This document shows positions 1-5,696 of a DNA stretch of 6,129 bases, piece after piece (position 1 is the first letter of the stretch; the number at the start of each line of letters is the position of its first letter). The notes beneath the pieces were generated by a model. That model had not been told where the DNA came from. It was given only the letters and a program-made list of their open reading frames with translations, and searched no databases. The position numbers were made by a program, and so were the translations under genes. Origin of the DNA: Kiritimatiellia bacterium (lineage in GTDB: Bacteria > Verrucomicrobiota > Kiritimatiellia > RFP12 > UBA1067); assembly GCA_017547265.1 (NCBI GenBank), contig JAFYQC010000241.1, forward strand, positions 1-6,129, given 5' to 3'.

Positions 1-57
1 CCAGCCGCTCCTGCGGCACCCGCTCCCGCAGCACCTGCCGCGCCTGACGCGAAGTGA
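1..57 (+). CDS. C-terminal tail of an unidentified upstream gene (partial)
   Basis: Frame 1 is open from the window edge and stops at TGA 55-57. It encodes 18 residues, PAAPAAPAPAAPAAPDAK, a Pro/Ala-rich tail of the kind found as a flexible C-terminal extension or linker. The stop lies 8 bases before the next gene's ATG, and the SD-like GAGGT of that gene overlaps the stop, which suggests co-transcription and perhaps translational coupling. No domain is visible, so function cannot be assigned. The alternative is that this is non-coding; the regular Pro/Ala repetition and the tight junction favour a real gene end. Confidence 0.6.
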   Translation, partial: PAAPAAPAPAAPAAPDAK

Positions 58-60
58 GGT
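56..60 (+). promoter_or_regulatory. Shine-Dalgarno site that sets the epimerase start
   Basis: GAGGT sits 5 bases before ATG 66, a good spacing for ribosome binding. This favours ATG 66 over the in-frame GTG at 54, which would overlap the upstream TGA and put the site inside the coding region. The same frame has a stop at 45-47, so the start cannot lie further upstream. Confidence 0.65.
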
Positions 61-65
61 GCGCG

Positions 66-1109
66 ATGAAGGTCCTCGTCACAGGCGGCTCGGGCTTTCT
101 CGGCATCAATCTCATTCGTTTCCTCCGCACCAAGGGCGTGGAGGAAATTCGCGTCCTCGACATAGCCGACTTCGACTATCCCGAGAAGTCCGAACCGTGG
201 CTCAAGTTCACTCTTGGCGACGTGCGCGACGTTCCGGCGGTTGAGAAGTGCGTCGAGGGCTGCGATATCGTCGTCCACTGCGCTGCGGCGCTTCCGCTCT
301 ACTCCGAGAAGGATATCTTCACTACCGAGGTTGACGGCTGTCGCAATGTTCTTGCCGCGTGTCGCAAGTTCGGCTGCGACAGGATGGTGCAGATTTCCTC
401 TACCGCCGTATACGGCGTTCCGAAGAAGCATCCAATCTACGAAACGGATCCGTTGGTCGGCGTCGGCCCCTATGGACAGGCCAAGATTGACGCCGAGGAA
501 ATCTGCCGCGCGGCGATCAAGGAAGGGTACTGTGTTTCGATCATCCGCCCGAAGAGCTTTATCGGCCCCGAGCGGCTTGGCGTTTTCGCGCTCTTCTACG
601 ACTGGGCGTACACCGGCCATGGCTTCCCGATGATTGGCAGCGGCAACAACCGATACCAGCTGATGGACGTCGACGACCTCGACCATGCGATCTGGAACGC
701 GATGACTTATCCAAAGGACAAAGTCGCGACCGAGTTCAACATCGGAGCGAAGGAGTTCACGACGATGAAGGAGGACTATCAGGCGGTCCTCGATCACGCG
801 GGGCATGGGAAGAAAATCCACGGCACCCCCGTGAAGCCAATCGTTTTCATCCTTCGCATCCTCGAAAAGCTCCATCTCTCGCCGCTCTATCCGTGGGTCT
901 ACGAAACTGCTTCCACCGACTCGTTCGTCTCTATCGAAAAGGCCGAGAAGATACTCGACTTCAAGCCCCAGCACTCCAACAAGCAGGCGCTTATCCGAAA
1001 CTACGACTGGTACGTCGAGCACCTCTCCGAGTTCCAGGGCAAGTCTGGCGTCTCGCACCGCGTTCCGTGGAAGCAGGGGCTCCTCGCCGTTGCGAAGTGG
1101 TTCTTCTGA
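66..1109 (+). CDS. NAD(P)-dependent epimerase/dehydratase, extended SDR family
   Basis: The product is 347 residues from ATG 66, a usual length for extended short-chain dehydrogenases/reductases acting on nucleotide sugars, sterols or related substrates in the cytoplasm. It begins MKVLVTGGSGFLG, the TGxxGxxG dinucleotide-binding loop (residues 6-13) after the first beta strand. An acidic residue (D32, in VLDIAD) at the end of the second strand suggests NAD(H) preference. GD at 51-52 and the HCAAA stretch (71-75) fit the Rossmann fold. The catalytic set is visible: S112 in ISSTAVYG, and Y136 with K140 in PYGQAK. RPKSFIGP (161-168) matches the substrate-loop entry common to GalE- and RmlB-like enzymes. 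The C-terminal third is less conserved, so the substrate is unknown. A sugar epimerase, dehydratase or 3-beta-HSD-like oxidoreductase are all possible. It follows the upstream gene by 8 bases and precedes the secreted protein gene by 10, so it is probably in an operon. Confidence 0.9.
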   Translation: MKVLVTGGSGFLGINLIRFLRTKGVEEIRVLDIADFDYPEKSEPWLKFTLGDVRDVPAVEKCVEGCDIVVHCAAALPLYSEKDIFTTEVDGCRNVLAACRKFGCDRMVQISSTAVYGVPKKHPIYETDPLVGVGPYGQAKIDAEEICRAAIKEGYCVSIIRPKSFIGPERLGVFALFYDWAYTGHGFPMIGSGNNRYQLMDVDDLDHAIWNAMTYPKDKVATEFNIGAKEFTTMKEDYQAVLDHAGHGKKIHGTPVKPIVFILRILEKLHLSPLYPWVYETASTDSFVSIEKAEKILDFKPQHSNKQALIRNYDWYVEHLSEFQGKSGVSHRVPWKQGLLAVAKWFF

Positions 1110-1119
1110 TTTCCGCAAG

Positions 1120-1746
1120 ATGAAAAGACTCTGCATAGTCGTCGCAATCGCATTTGCAGTCTTTTCGGGAGTCGCGGAAGAACCTTACACCTGCTCCATG
1201 CGCGTTGACAATTCGTCGACTACGCAGAAGACGACAAATGGCGGCGGAAAGTCGAGCAAGGGTGGGTCCAAGAACAAGTCGTCTAAGTCGAAGACGGTTA
1301 CGAGCATCGTTTCGTGGCCGGTGACTGTTTCGTTGCGCGGAAAGAATCTTCCGGCGGCGGGTGCTGTGAAGCTCAAGTGCTATTTCATCGGCGTGACCGA
1401 CGGGACGCCTACGATGCTACATGAGAGTTCGGTTGACGTTTCGCTCGACGAGAAGGGCAACTTCAAGACGGTAGTCTCGTCTCCCGAGGCGAAGCTCGTG
1501 CACACGACTACCACGACGACGACAGGCGGCAATAATGGTCGCGGACGTAGAGGACGTGGCCGCGGCCGCAGCGGAAACACCTCGAAGAGTCTCAAGACCT
1601 CCACTTCCGGCACAAGGGTGACAGGGTGCATCATACAGCTTCTTGTCAATGGAAAGGTCGAGAAGTCCTACGCTTCCAATTCTGGGTGGAGCAAGTTCGC
1701 GAAGGTCGATCCGATCCAGCAGGAAGAAGTCTTGAAGATCCGCTAG
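1120..1746 (+). CDS. Secreted protein of unknown function with low-complexity basic segments
   Basis: I do not recognise the family. From ATG 1120 the product has 208 residues. It opens with a typical Sec signal peptide: MKR, a hydrophobic stretch over residues 4-16, then SGVA with likely cleavage after A19. There is no lipobox, so it is probably periplasmic or released. After the signal comes a Ser/Lys/Gly/Thr-rich segment (about 32-60), then a stretch with alternating hydrophobic residues typical of beta structure (about 61-127, including WPVTVSLRGKNL and VDVSLDEKGNFKTVV). A run of seven Thr and an Arg-Gly repeat follow (129-151), then a second beta-like stretch (about 166-195, with CIIQLLVNGKVEKSYAS). 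The segments before and after the Arg-Gly run could form one beta-sandwich interrupted by a disordered loop; this is inference. An in-frame TTG at 1090 would start inside the epimerase gene and spoil the signal peptide, so ATG 1120 is preferred, although no good Shine-Dalgarno site precedes it. The AAA+ gene starts 25 bases downstream. Confidence 0.75.
   Translation: MKRLCIVVAIAFAVFSGVAEEPYTCSMRVDNSSTTQKTTNGGGKSSKGGSKNKSSKSKTVTSIVSWPVTVSLRGKNLPAAGAVKLKCYFIGVTDGTPTMLHESSVDVSLDEKGNFKTVVSSPEAKLVHTTTTTTTGGNNGRGRRGRGRGRSGNTSKSLKTSTSGTRVTGCIIQLLVNGKVEKSYASNSGWSKFAKVDPIQQEEVLKIR
1504..1572 (+). repeat. Coding low-complexity tract: Thr run and Arg-Gly repeat
   Basis: Codons 129-151 of the secreted protein encode seven consecutive Thr, then GGNNG, then an alternating Arg/Gly tract ending at Ser151. 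Thr is written with mixed ACG, ACT, ACC and ACA codons and the Arg-Gly part with mixed GGA/GGT/GGC and CGC/CGT/AGA codons. It is therefore not a simple DNA microsatellite, and amino-acid composition rather than slippage seems to have been kept. Confidence 0.7.
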
Positions 1747-1771
1747 TGAGAAAATATGGGAAAATGTCCGC

Positions 1772-3790
1772 ATGGAAAAGACTTCTGAAAAAATGGCCTG
1801 CTGGGGATTCGGCTGTCTTGTTGACTTCGCAATTTTCATAGCGGCAGTTGTGCTTCTCGATACTGACGCGGGCGCGAGCTTCCTCATGTACATGCTTATG
1901 CTGGCCATACCGATGGCCTTGGTCCGTTTCTTCCTTTTCTCCGACACGACCCCGGCCTGGCTGCGCGTGTGCCTTGGGCCCTTCGGTGCGATTGCCTGCC
2001 TCGTTCTCGCGGCGACAGTTCCGCTTGACCTTTCGAGTGACGAGGAGCCCAATCCCGAGCCGAGCCAAAAGGCGGAGGCGCCGAAGGGCGATGGCGGCGA
2101 ATCTGCCGCGCCGAAGGAGACGGTCGAGGATGTTCTTGCCGAGCTTGATTCGCTCGTCGGTCTCGAAGGCGTAAAGGCGGAAGTGAAGCGCATAGTGAAT
2201 CTCGCCAAGGTCAACGAGGCTCGCCGAGCCCAGGGGCTCAAGGTCCCGCCGATGACCTACCACATGGTCTTCACCGGCAACCCCGGCACTGGCAAGACTA
2301 CTGTCGCGCGGATCGTCGCCCGAGCGTTCCGTGCGCTCGGCATCGCTAAGAGCGGGCAGCTTGTAGAGACTGACCGTTCTGGGCTCGTTGGGCGCTATGC
2401 TGGCGAGACGGCTGTAAAGACGAACGAAAAGGTAGACGAGGCGATAGGCGGCATTCTCTTCGTCGACGAGGCGTACCAGCTTGCGAGTAGCGACAGCGAC
2501 GACTACGGCAAGGAGGCGATAGCGACGCTTCTAAAGCGCATGGAAGACGACCGCGACAAGCTTATCGTCATCGCCGCGGGTTACACCGACGAGATGCGCG
2601 ACTTCCTTGATGCAAATTCCGGCCTCAGGAGCCGATTCGCGAAGACGATAGAGTTCTCCGACTACACGGCGAAGGAGCTTGCCGAGATCTTCCGTTCGAT
2701 GGCGAAAAAGAACGAGTTTGTCCTCGCGGCAGATCTCGAGGAGGGGCTCGACGCCGCGATGGCGAAGCTCACCGCGAAGCGCGACCGCACTTTTGGAAAC
2801 GCGAGGTTCGTGCGCCAGCTCTTCGAGGACGCGACCGGCCGCCAGGCGAACCGGCTTGCGGAGTCTGGGAATCTCGATGCCGACGCCCTCAAGACGCTCG
2901 CGCTTGCAGACCTCGGGCTTGGCGAGCGCAAGACCGACGTCCGCGCCCCGACAATTGACGAAGTCCTTGCAGAGCTTGATTCGCTAGTGGGTCTCAAGCC
3001 GGTGAAGGATGAGGTTCGCCGCCTTATCGCGACCGTCCGCGCGAACAAGCTCAGGGCCGAGAAGGGGCTCGAGAACAACGTCACGATGAGCTACAATTTT
3101 GTCTTCACGGGGAATCCCGGCACTGGCAAGACTACCGTCGCTCGAATTCTCGGCAAGGCATTCCGTGCGCTCGGAGTTCTCGATCGCGCTAACTTCGTCG
3201 AGACCGACCGCTCCGGGCTTGTCGCGAAATACGAGGGCCAAACAGCTGCAAAGACGAACAAGCTCATCGACTCCGCGATGGGTGGCATCCTCTTTATCGA
3301 CGAGGCCTACCAGCTCAATCAGGGTGAAAACGACCAGTATGGCTCCGAAGCGGTAGCGACCCTCCTGAAGCGCATGGAAGACGCGCGCGGCTCGATGGTC
3401 GTGATCATCGCCGGCTACAGCAACGAGATGAAAAAGTTCATGGAGATCAACTCGGGGCTCGAGAGCCGCTTCAACAGGACGATTGAGTTCCCAGACTACT
3501 CCGCGAAGGAGCTTGCCGAGATATATCGCTCGATGGCGAAGAAGGCGAAGTACCGTCTTTCCGACGACGTCGAGCACTGGCTTGTGCCGTATGTCTCTAT
3601 GCTGACCGAGAAGCGCGACAAGAACTTCGGCAACGCCCGCTGGGCGAGAAACCTCTTTGAGAAGTCGGTCGAGCGCCAGGCGCTGCGCGTCACCGAGCTC
3701 AATGATCCCTCGGCTGAGGAACTCCAGACGCTTCGACTCAAGGACCTTGGTGTAAAGCTCAAAGACCCCGACGCGTCGGCGGAAGATTAA
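1772..3790 (+). CDS. Tandem CbbX/SpoVK-type AAA+ ATPase with N-terminal membrane segments
   Basis: The product has 672 residues. Residues about 12-84 form three hydrophobic stretches (about 12-29, 36-57, 63-84), likely membrane helices. An acidic, Pro-rich linker follows (about 88-116), then two AAA+ modules. Module 1 (about 118-383) has Walker A GNPGTGKTT (169-177), aromatic pore-loop candidate YAG (209-211), Walker B ILFVDEA (228-234), an arginine-finger region GLRSRF (284-289) and a lid motif FGNARFVRQLFE (341-352). Module 2 (about 395-662) has the same series: Walker A 447-455, YEG 487-489, ILFIDEA 506-512, GLESRF 562-567, FGNARWARNLFE 619-630. Both carry Lys, Asp and Glu for ATP binding and hydrolysis. 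The strings VxxxAGYxxEM and SRFxxxIEFxDY are typical of the family holding CbbX (Rubisco activase), SpoVK and EccA. Such proteins form hexamers that remodel partner proteins. The partner is unknown here; the adjacent secreted protein is only a candidate. ATG 1772 has a weak GGGA 10 bases upstream; ATG 1793 is an alternative that keeps all domains. Confidence 0.9.
   Translation: MEKTSEKMACWGFGCLVDFAIFIAAVVLLDTDAGASFLMYMLMLAIPMALVRFFLFSDTTPAWLRVCLGPFGAIACLVLAATVPLDLSSDEEPNPEPSQKAEAPKGDGGESAAPKETVEDVLAELDSLVGLEGVKAEVKRIVNLAKVNEARRAQGLKVPPMTYHMVFTGNPGTGKTTVARIVARAFRALGIAKSGQLVETDRSGLVGRYAGETAVKTNEKVDEAIGGILFVDEAYQLASSDSDDYGKEAIATLLKRMEDDRDKLIVIAAGYTDEMRDFLDANSGLRSRFAKTIEFSDYTAKELAEIFRSMAKKNEFVLAADLEEGLDAAMAKLTAKRDRTFGNARFVRQLFEDATGRQANRLAESGNLDADALKTLALADLGLGERKTDVRAPTIDEVLAELDSLVGLKPVKDEVRRLIATVRANKLRAEKGLENNVTMSYNFVFTGNPGTGKTTVARILGKAFRALGVLDRANFVETDRSGLVAKYEGQTAAKTNKLIDSAMGGILFIDEAYQLNQGENDQYGSEAVATLLKRMEDARGSMVVIIAGYSNEMKKFMEINSGLESRFNRTIEFPDYSAKELAEIYRSMAKKAKYRLSDDVEHWLVPYVSMLTEKRDKNFGNARWARNLFEKSVERQALRVTELNDPSAEELQTLRLKDLGVKLKDPDASAED
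1805..2023 (+). other. Region encoding the putative membrane anchor of the AAA+ protein
   Basis: Residues 12-84 are almost free of charge apart from D18, D30, D32, R52, D58 and R65, and contain three hydrophobic stretches of about 18-22 residues. The loop between the first two contains DTDAGAS, the loop between the second and third is flanked by R52 and R65, and the region after the third is acidic (DLSSDEEP). The helix count and orientation are uncertain: three helices with the AAA+ modules in the cytoplasm would place the N-terminus outside. Confidence 0.65.
2123..3757 (+). repeat. Intragenic duplication: two homologous AAA+ modules
   Basis: The two modules align almost without gaps at a shift of 277-278 codons. 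Several stretches are identical in DNA, not only in protein: GAGCTTGATTCGCT at 2141 and 2972, CCCGGCACTGGCAAGACTAC at 2282 and 3116, AAGCGCATGGAAGACG at 2534 and 3368, and GCGAAGGAGCTTGCCGAGAT at 2669 and 3503. Shared synonymous codons in the conserved motifs suggest duplication within this gene or later gene conversion, though biased codon use could produce part of the match. Confidence 0.8.
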
Positions 3791-3795
3791 GGGTC

Positions 3796-3807
3796 GGTCA
3801 CGTAACC
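3796..3807 (+). promoter_or_regulatory. Imperfect 12-base palindrome in the AAA+/OPT gap
   Basis: GGTCACGTAACC is centred on ACGT and is self-complementary at 10 of 12 positions (GGTnACGTnACC). It lies in the 53-base spacer, 6 bases after the AAA+ stop codon. It could be an operator half-site pair, but no promoter is evident beside it and a palindrome this short can occur by chance. Confidence 0.15.
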
Positions 3808-3843
3808 AAGTCGTTCACGGTGTCAGTTGATTGAGAGAATTTA

Positions 3844-5550
3844 ATGGCAAAGAACGGCAATAGGGAACTGACGGTAACCGCGCTTATTCTTGGTGTGTTG
3901 CTTGCGGTCGTTTTCGGCGCGGCTAACGCCTATCTCGGTCTCCGCGTCGGGCTTACCGTCTCGGCTTCCGTTCCGGCGGCGGTGATCTCCATGGGGGTGC
4001 TGCGCTTTGTCCTCAGACGCGATTCCATACTCGAGAACAACATGGTACAGACGATAGGCAGTGCGGGCGAGTCGCTGGCTGCCGGCGCAATATTCACTTT
4101 ACCCGCTTTGTACCTGTGGGCAGAGGAGCGTCCTGCCGAATTTTCTGCGCCAGAGCTTCTTTCCGTCGCCTTGATTGCCTTGTTGGGCGGAATCCTCGGT
4201 GTGCTCTTGATGGTGCCGCTACGGAAGTCGCTGATTGTTTCAGACAAGACGCTCGTCTACCCCGAGGGGCTTGCCTGCGCGGATGTGCTGCGGGCTGGCG
4301 AGGCGGGTGCGAAGCATGCGAAGAACGTGTTTTTCGGGCTTGGCGCGGCGGCTATAGTAAAGTTCGTAACTGGGTGGCTCAAATGGATTCCTGAGACTTT
4401 CGTCTGGCCGGTCAAGGTCGTTCGCGGCGCGGTAGGATTCGATGTCTCTCCTGCGCTTCTCGGCGTCGGCTACATTGTCGGACCGAAAGTTTCCGCTCTT
4501 TTGTTCTGCGGCGCGATGTTCGGATGGATGGTGCTTATGCCAATTGTCGTTGCGACGGTTCCTGAGGCGTCCGCCCTGTGGGACGCCGGGAACGTGAAGG
4601 CGGTCTGGGGTGGCTATGTGCGTTATATTGGCGCGGGGACGATAGCCGTCGGCGGATTCATCTCACTTGTACGGTCGCTGCCGATGTTCTTCCGCACGTT
4701 CAAATCTGCCAAGGGAGCGTCGGGTGAAGAAGCCGTTGCGGAAGGCGACGTGAAGCGTGATCTGCCGATGAAGACCGTCATTGGATGCCTTCTTTGCGTG
4801 GTAACCTTCATTTGGCTCGTGCCGGCTGTGCCTGTGTCTTTCGTCGGCGCGTTGATGATCGCTCTTTTCGGCTTCTTTTTCGCGGCGGTCTCGGCAAGAA
4901 TGGTGGGGCTCGTCGGCAGTTCCAACAATCCGGTGTCCGGCATGACCATTGCCACGCTTGTCGTCGCAACGCTTGTCTTGAAGGAGACTGGTTCCGTCGG
5001 CGCGGCTGGAATGGTTGCGGCGATAGCGATTGGAAGCGTTGTGTGCATCGTCGCGGCGATAGCGGGCGATACTGCGCAGGATCTCAAGACGGGTCATCTC
5101 CTTGGCGCGACTCCGTGGAAGCAGCAGGTAGGCGAGCTTGTCGGCGTTACGGCGTCGGCGCTTGCAATCGGCGGTGTGCTCGTGATGCTTCACCGCGCCT
5201 GGGGCTTCGGAAGCGATGCGATTTCCGCGCCTCAGGCAACGTTGATGAAAGTCATAGTCGAGGGGATCATGGATGGCGGCCTTCCGTGGGGCTTTATCGG
5301 CATTGGCGCGGCGATAGCGGTGGTGCTCGCGATTTTGCGCGTTCCGGTGATGCCTGTTGCAATCGGCATCTACCTTCCCGTGGGGCTGAGCGTGACGATG
5401 TTCGCGGGCGGGCTACTGCGTTGGGCGGTGTCTCGCCGCCAAGGCGAGAGGGCTGCGGATGTCGAAGGCGTGGGAACGCTGTTTTCTGCCGGACTTGTCG
5501 CCGGAGAGGGGCTTTGCGGGATAATTCTCGCAATCCTAGCGCTATCTTGA
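3844..5550 (+). CDS. OPT family oligopeptide transporter
   Basis: The 568-residue product is a polytopic inner-membrane protein with about 14-16 hydrophobic segments, matching the bacterial OPT (oligopeptide transporter) family of proton-coupled peptide or metal-chelate importers. Family signatures are clear: AYLGLRVGLTVSASVPAAVI near the N-terminus (30-48), ENNMVQTIGSAGESLAAG (64-81), YPEGLACADVLRAGE (139-153), GSSNNPVSGMTIATL (358-372) and AGDTAQDLKTGHLLGATPWKQQ (407-428). A polar loop at about 286-309 (KSAKGASGEEAVAEGDVKRD) separates two hydrophobic halves and is probably cytoplasmic. The length is near the lower end for bacterial members, with no sign of truncation. ATG 3844 is preceded by GAGAG at 3833-3837 with 6 bases of spacing, and MAKNGNREL leads directly into the first helix. 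The real substrate of bacterial OPT proteins is rarely known; peptides are the family inference. It sits 53 bases after the AAA+ gene, possibly in the same transcript. Confidence 0.93.
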   Translation: MAKNGNRELTVTALILGVLLAVVFGAANAYLGLRVGLTVSASVPAAVISMGVLRFVLRRDSILENNMVQTIGSAGESLAAGAIFTLPALYLWAEERPAEFSAPELLSVALIALLGGILGVLLMVPLRKSLIVSDKTLVYPEGLACADVLRAGEAGAKHAKNVFFGLGAAAIVKFVTGWLKWIPETFVWPVKVVRGAVGFDVSPALLGVGYIVGPKVSALLFCGAMFGWMVLMPIVVATVPEASALWDAGNVKAVWGGYVRYIGAGTIAVGGFISLVRSLPMFFRTFKSAKGASGEEAVAEGDVKRDLPMKTVIGCLLCVVTFIWLVPAVPVSFVGALMIALFGFFFAAVSARMVGLVGSSNNPVSGMTIATLVVATLVLKETGSVGAAGMVAAIAIGSVVCIVAAIAGDTAQDLKTGHLLGATPWKQQVGELVGVTASALAIGGVLVMLHRAWGFGSDAISAPQATLMKVIVEGIMDGGLPWGFIGIGAAIAVVLAILRVPVMPVAIGIYLPVGLSVTMFAGGLLRWAVSRRQGERAADVEGVGTLFSAGLVAGEGLCGIILAILALS

Positions 5551-5596
5551 TTTCGCCGCTTTAGTCGAATACTTACGGCATCTCAGCCCCTATTTT

Positions 5597-5605
5597 TGGT
5601 ATAAT
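5597..5605 (+). promoter_or_regulatory. Extended -10 promoter of rpiB
   Basis: TGGTATAAT contains a perfect TATAAT at 5600-5605 with the TG of an extended -10 element at 5597-5598, preceded by a T-run. No convincing -35 hexamer lies 16-18 bases upstream (the bases there read around CGGCATC), which is tolerable for extended -10 promoters. The predicted start of transcription is near A5613-A5614, giving a leader of about 80 bases. The AT-rich block stands out from its G+C-rich surroundings and shows that rpiB is transcribed separately from the OPT gene. Confidence 0.7.
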
Positions 5606-5613
5606 ATATCCTA

Positions 5614-5678
5614 AACGACCACTATCGGCGGTGATGCGCGTTCCTGCGCGTCTGAAAACAGCGCCAAGACGGGTCGTT
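5614..5678 (+). ncRNA. Potentially structured 5' leader of rpiB
   Basis: Three nested pairings can be drawn by eye. The outer stem is AACGACC (5614-5620) with GGTCGTT (5672-5678), 7 perfect pairs. The middle stem is GGCG (5627-5630) with CGCC (5662-5665). The inner hairpin is GATGCGC (5633-5639) with GCGCGTC (5646-5652), including one T-G pair and a 6-base loop. A competing helix CGTCT (5649-5653) with AGACG (5667-5671) would break the inner hairpin. The outer stem starts at about the predicted transcription start and ends 6 bases before the Shine-Dalgarno site. It matches no riboswitch class I can name. It may be a regulatory leader, a 5'-end-protecting structure, or chance pairing in G+C-rich sequence. 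Confidence 0.4.
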
Positions 5679-5684
5679 ACACCT

Positions 5685-5689
5685 AAGGA
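5685..5689 (+). promoter_or_regulatory. Shine-Dalgarno site of rpiB
   Basis: AAGGA lies 7 bases before ATG 5697 and only 4 bases before the adjacent ATG 5694. The spacing favours the second of the two tandem ATG codons, giving MNIAIGSDHGG. Confidence 0.7.
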
Positions 5690-5696
5690 AAACATG

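Noticed and set aside
1..50. Pro/Ala-coding repeat as a DNA tandem repeat or regulatory element
   Set aside because: Units vary in synonymous codons and keep a reading frame ending at TGA 55-57, so a coding tail is the simpler reading.
1417..2263. Long open frames on the minus strand across the secreted-protein and AAA+ genes
   Set aside because: They lie opposite genes with clear signal-peptide and AAA+ motifs, have composition typical of antisense frames in G+C-rich coding DNA, and show no domain or suitable ribosome-binding site.
1772..3790. Assignment of the AAA+ protein as CbbX Rubisco activase or EccA
   Set aside because: No Rubisco or ESX genes are visible, there are two modules rather than one, and a hydrophobic N-terminus replaces the family's usual N-terminal region.
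5017..5325. Recurring GCGGCGATAGCG at about 5017, 5053 and 5307
   Set aside because: All three copies encode Ala-Ala-Ile-Ala in frame within membrane segments of the transporter; codon preference explains the repetition.
4785..5564. 259-codon plus-strand frame overlapping the OPT gene
   Set aside because: Out of frame with conserved OPT motifs (residues 358-428), rich in Arg, Cys and Gly, no recognisable fold.
5555..5597. Possible terminator after the OPT gene (GCCG 5555-5558 with CGGC 5576-5579, then T-run 5593-5597)
   Set aside because: The stem is short and interrupted, the T-run is over 10 bases away and belongs to the rpiB promoter. Not strong enough to call.
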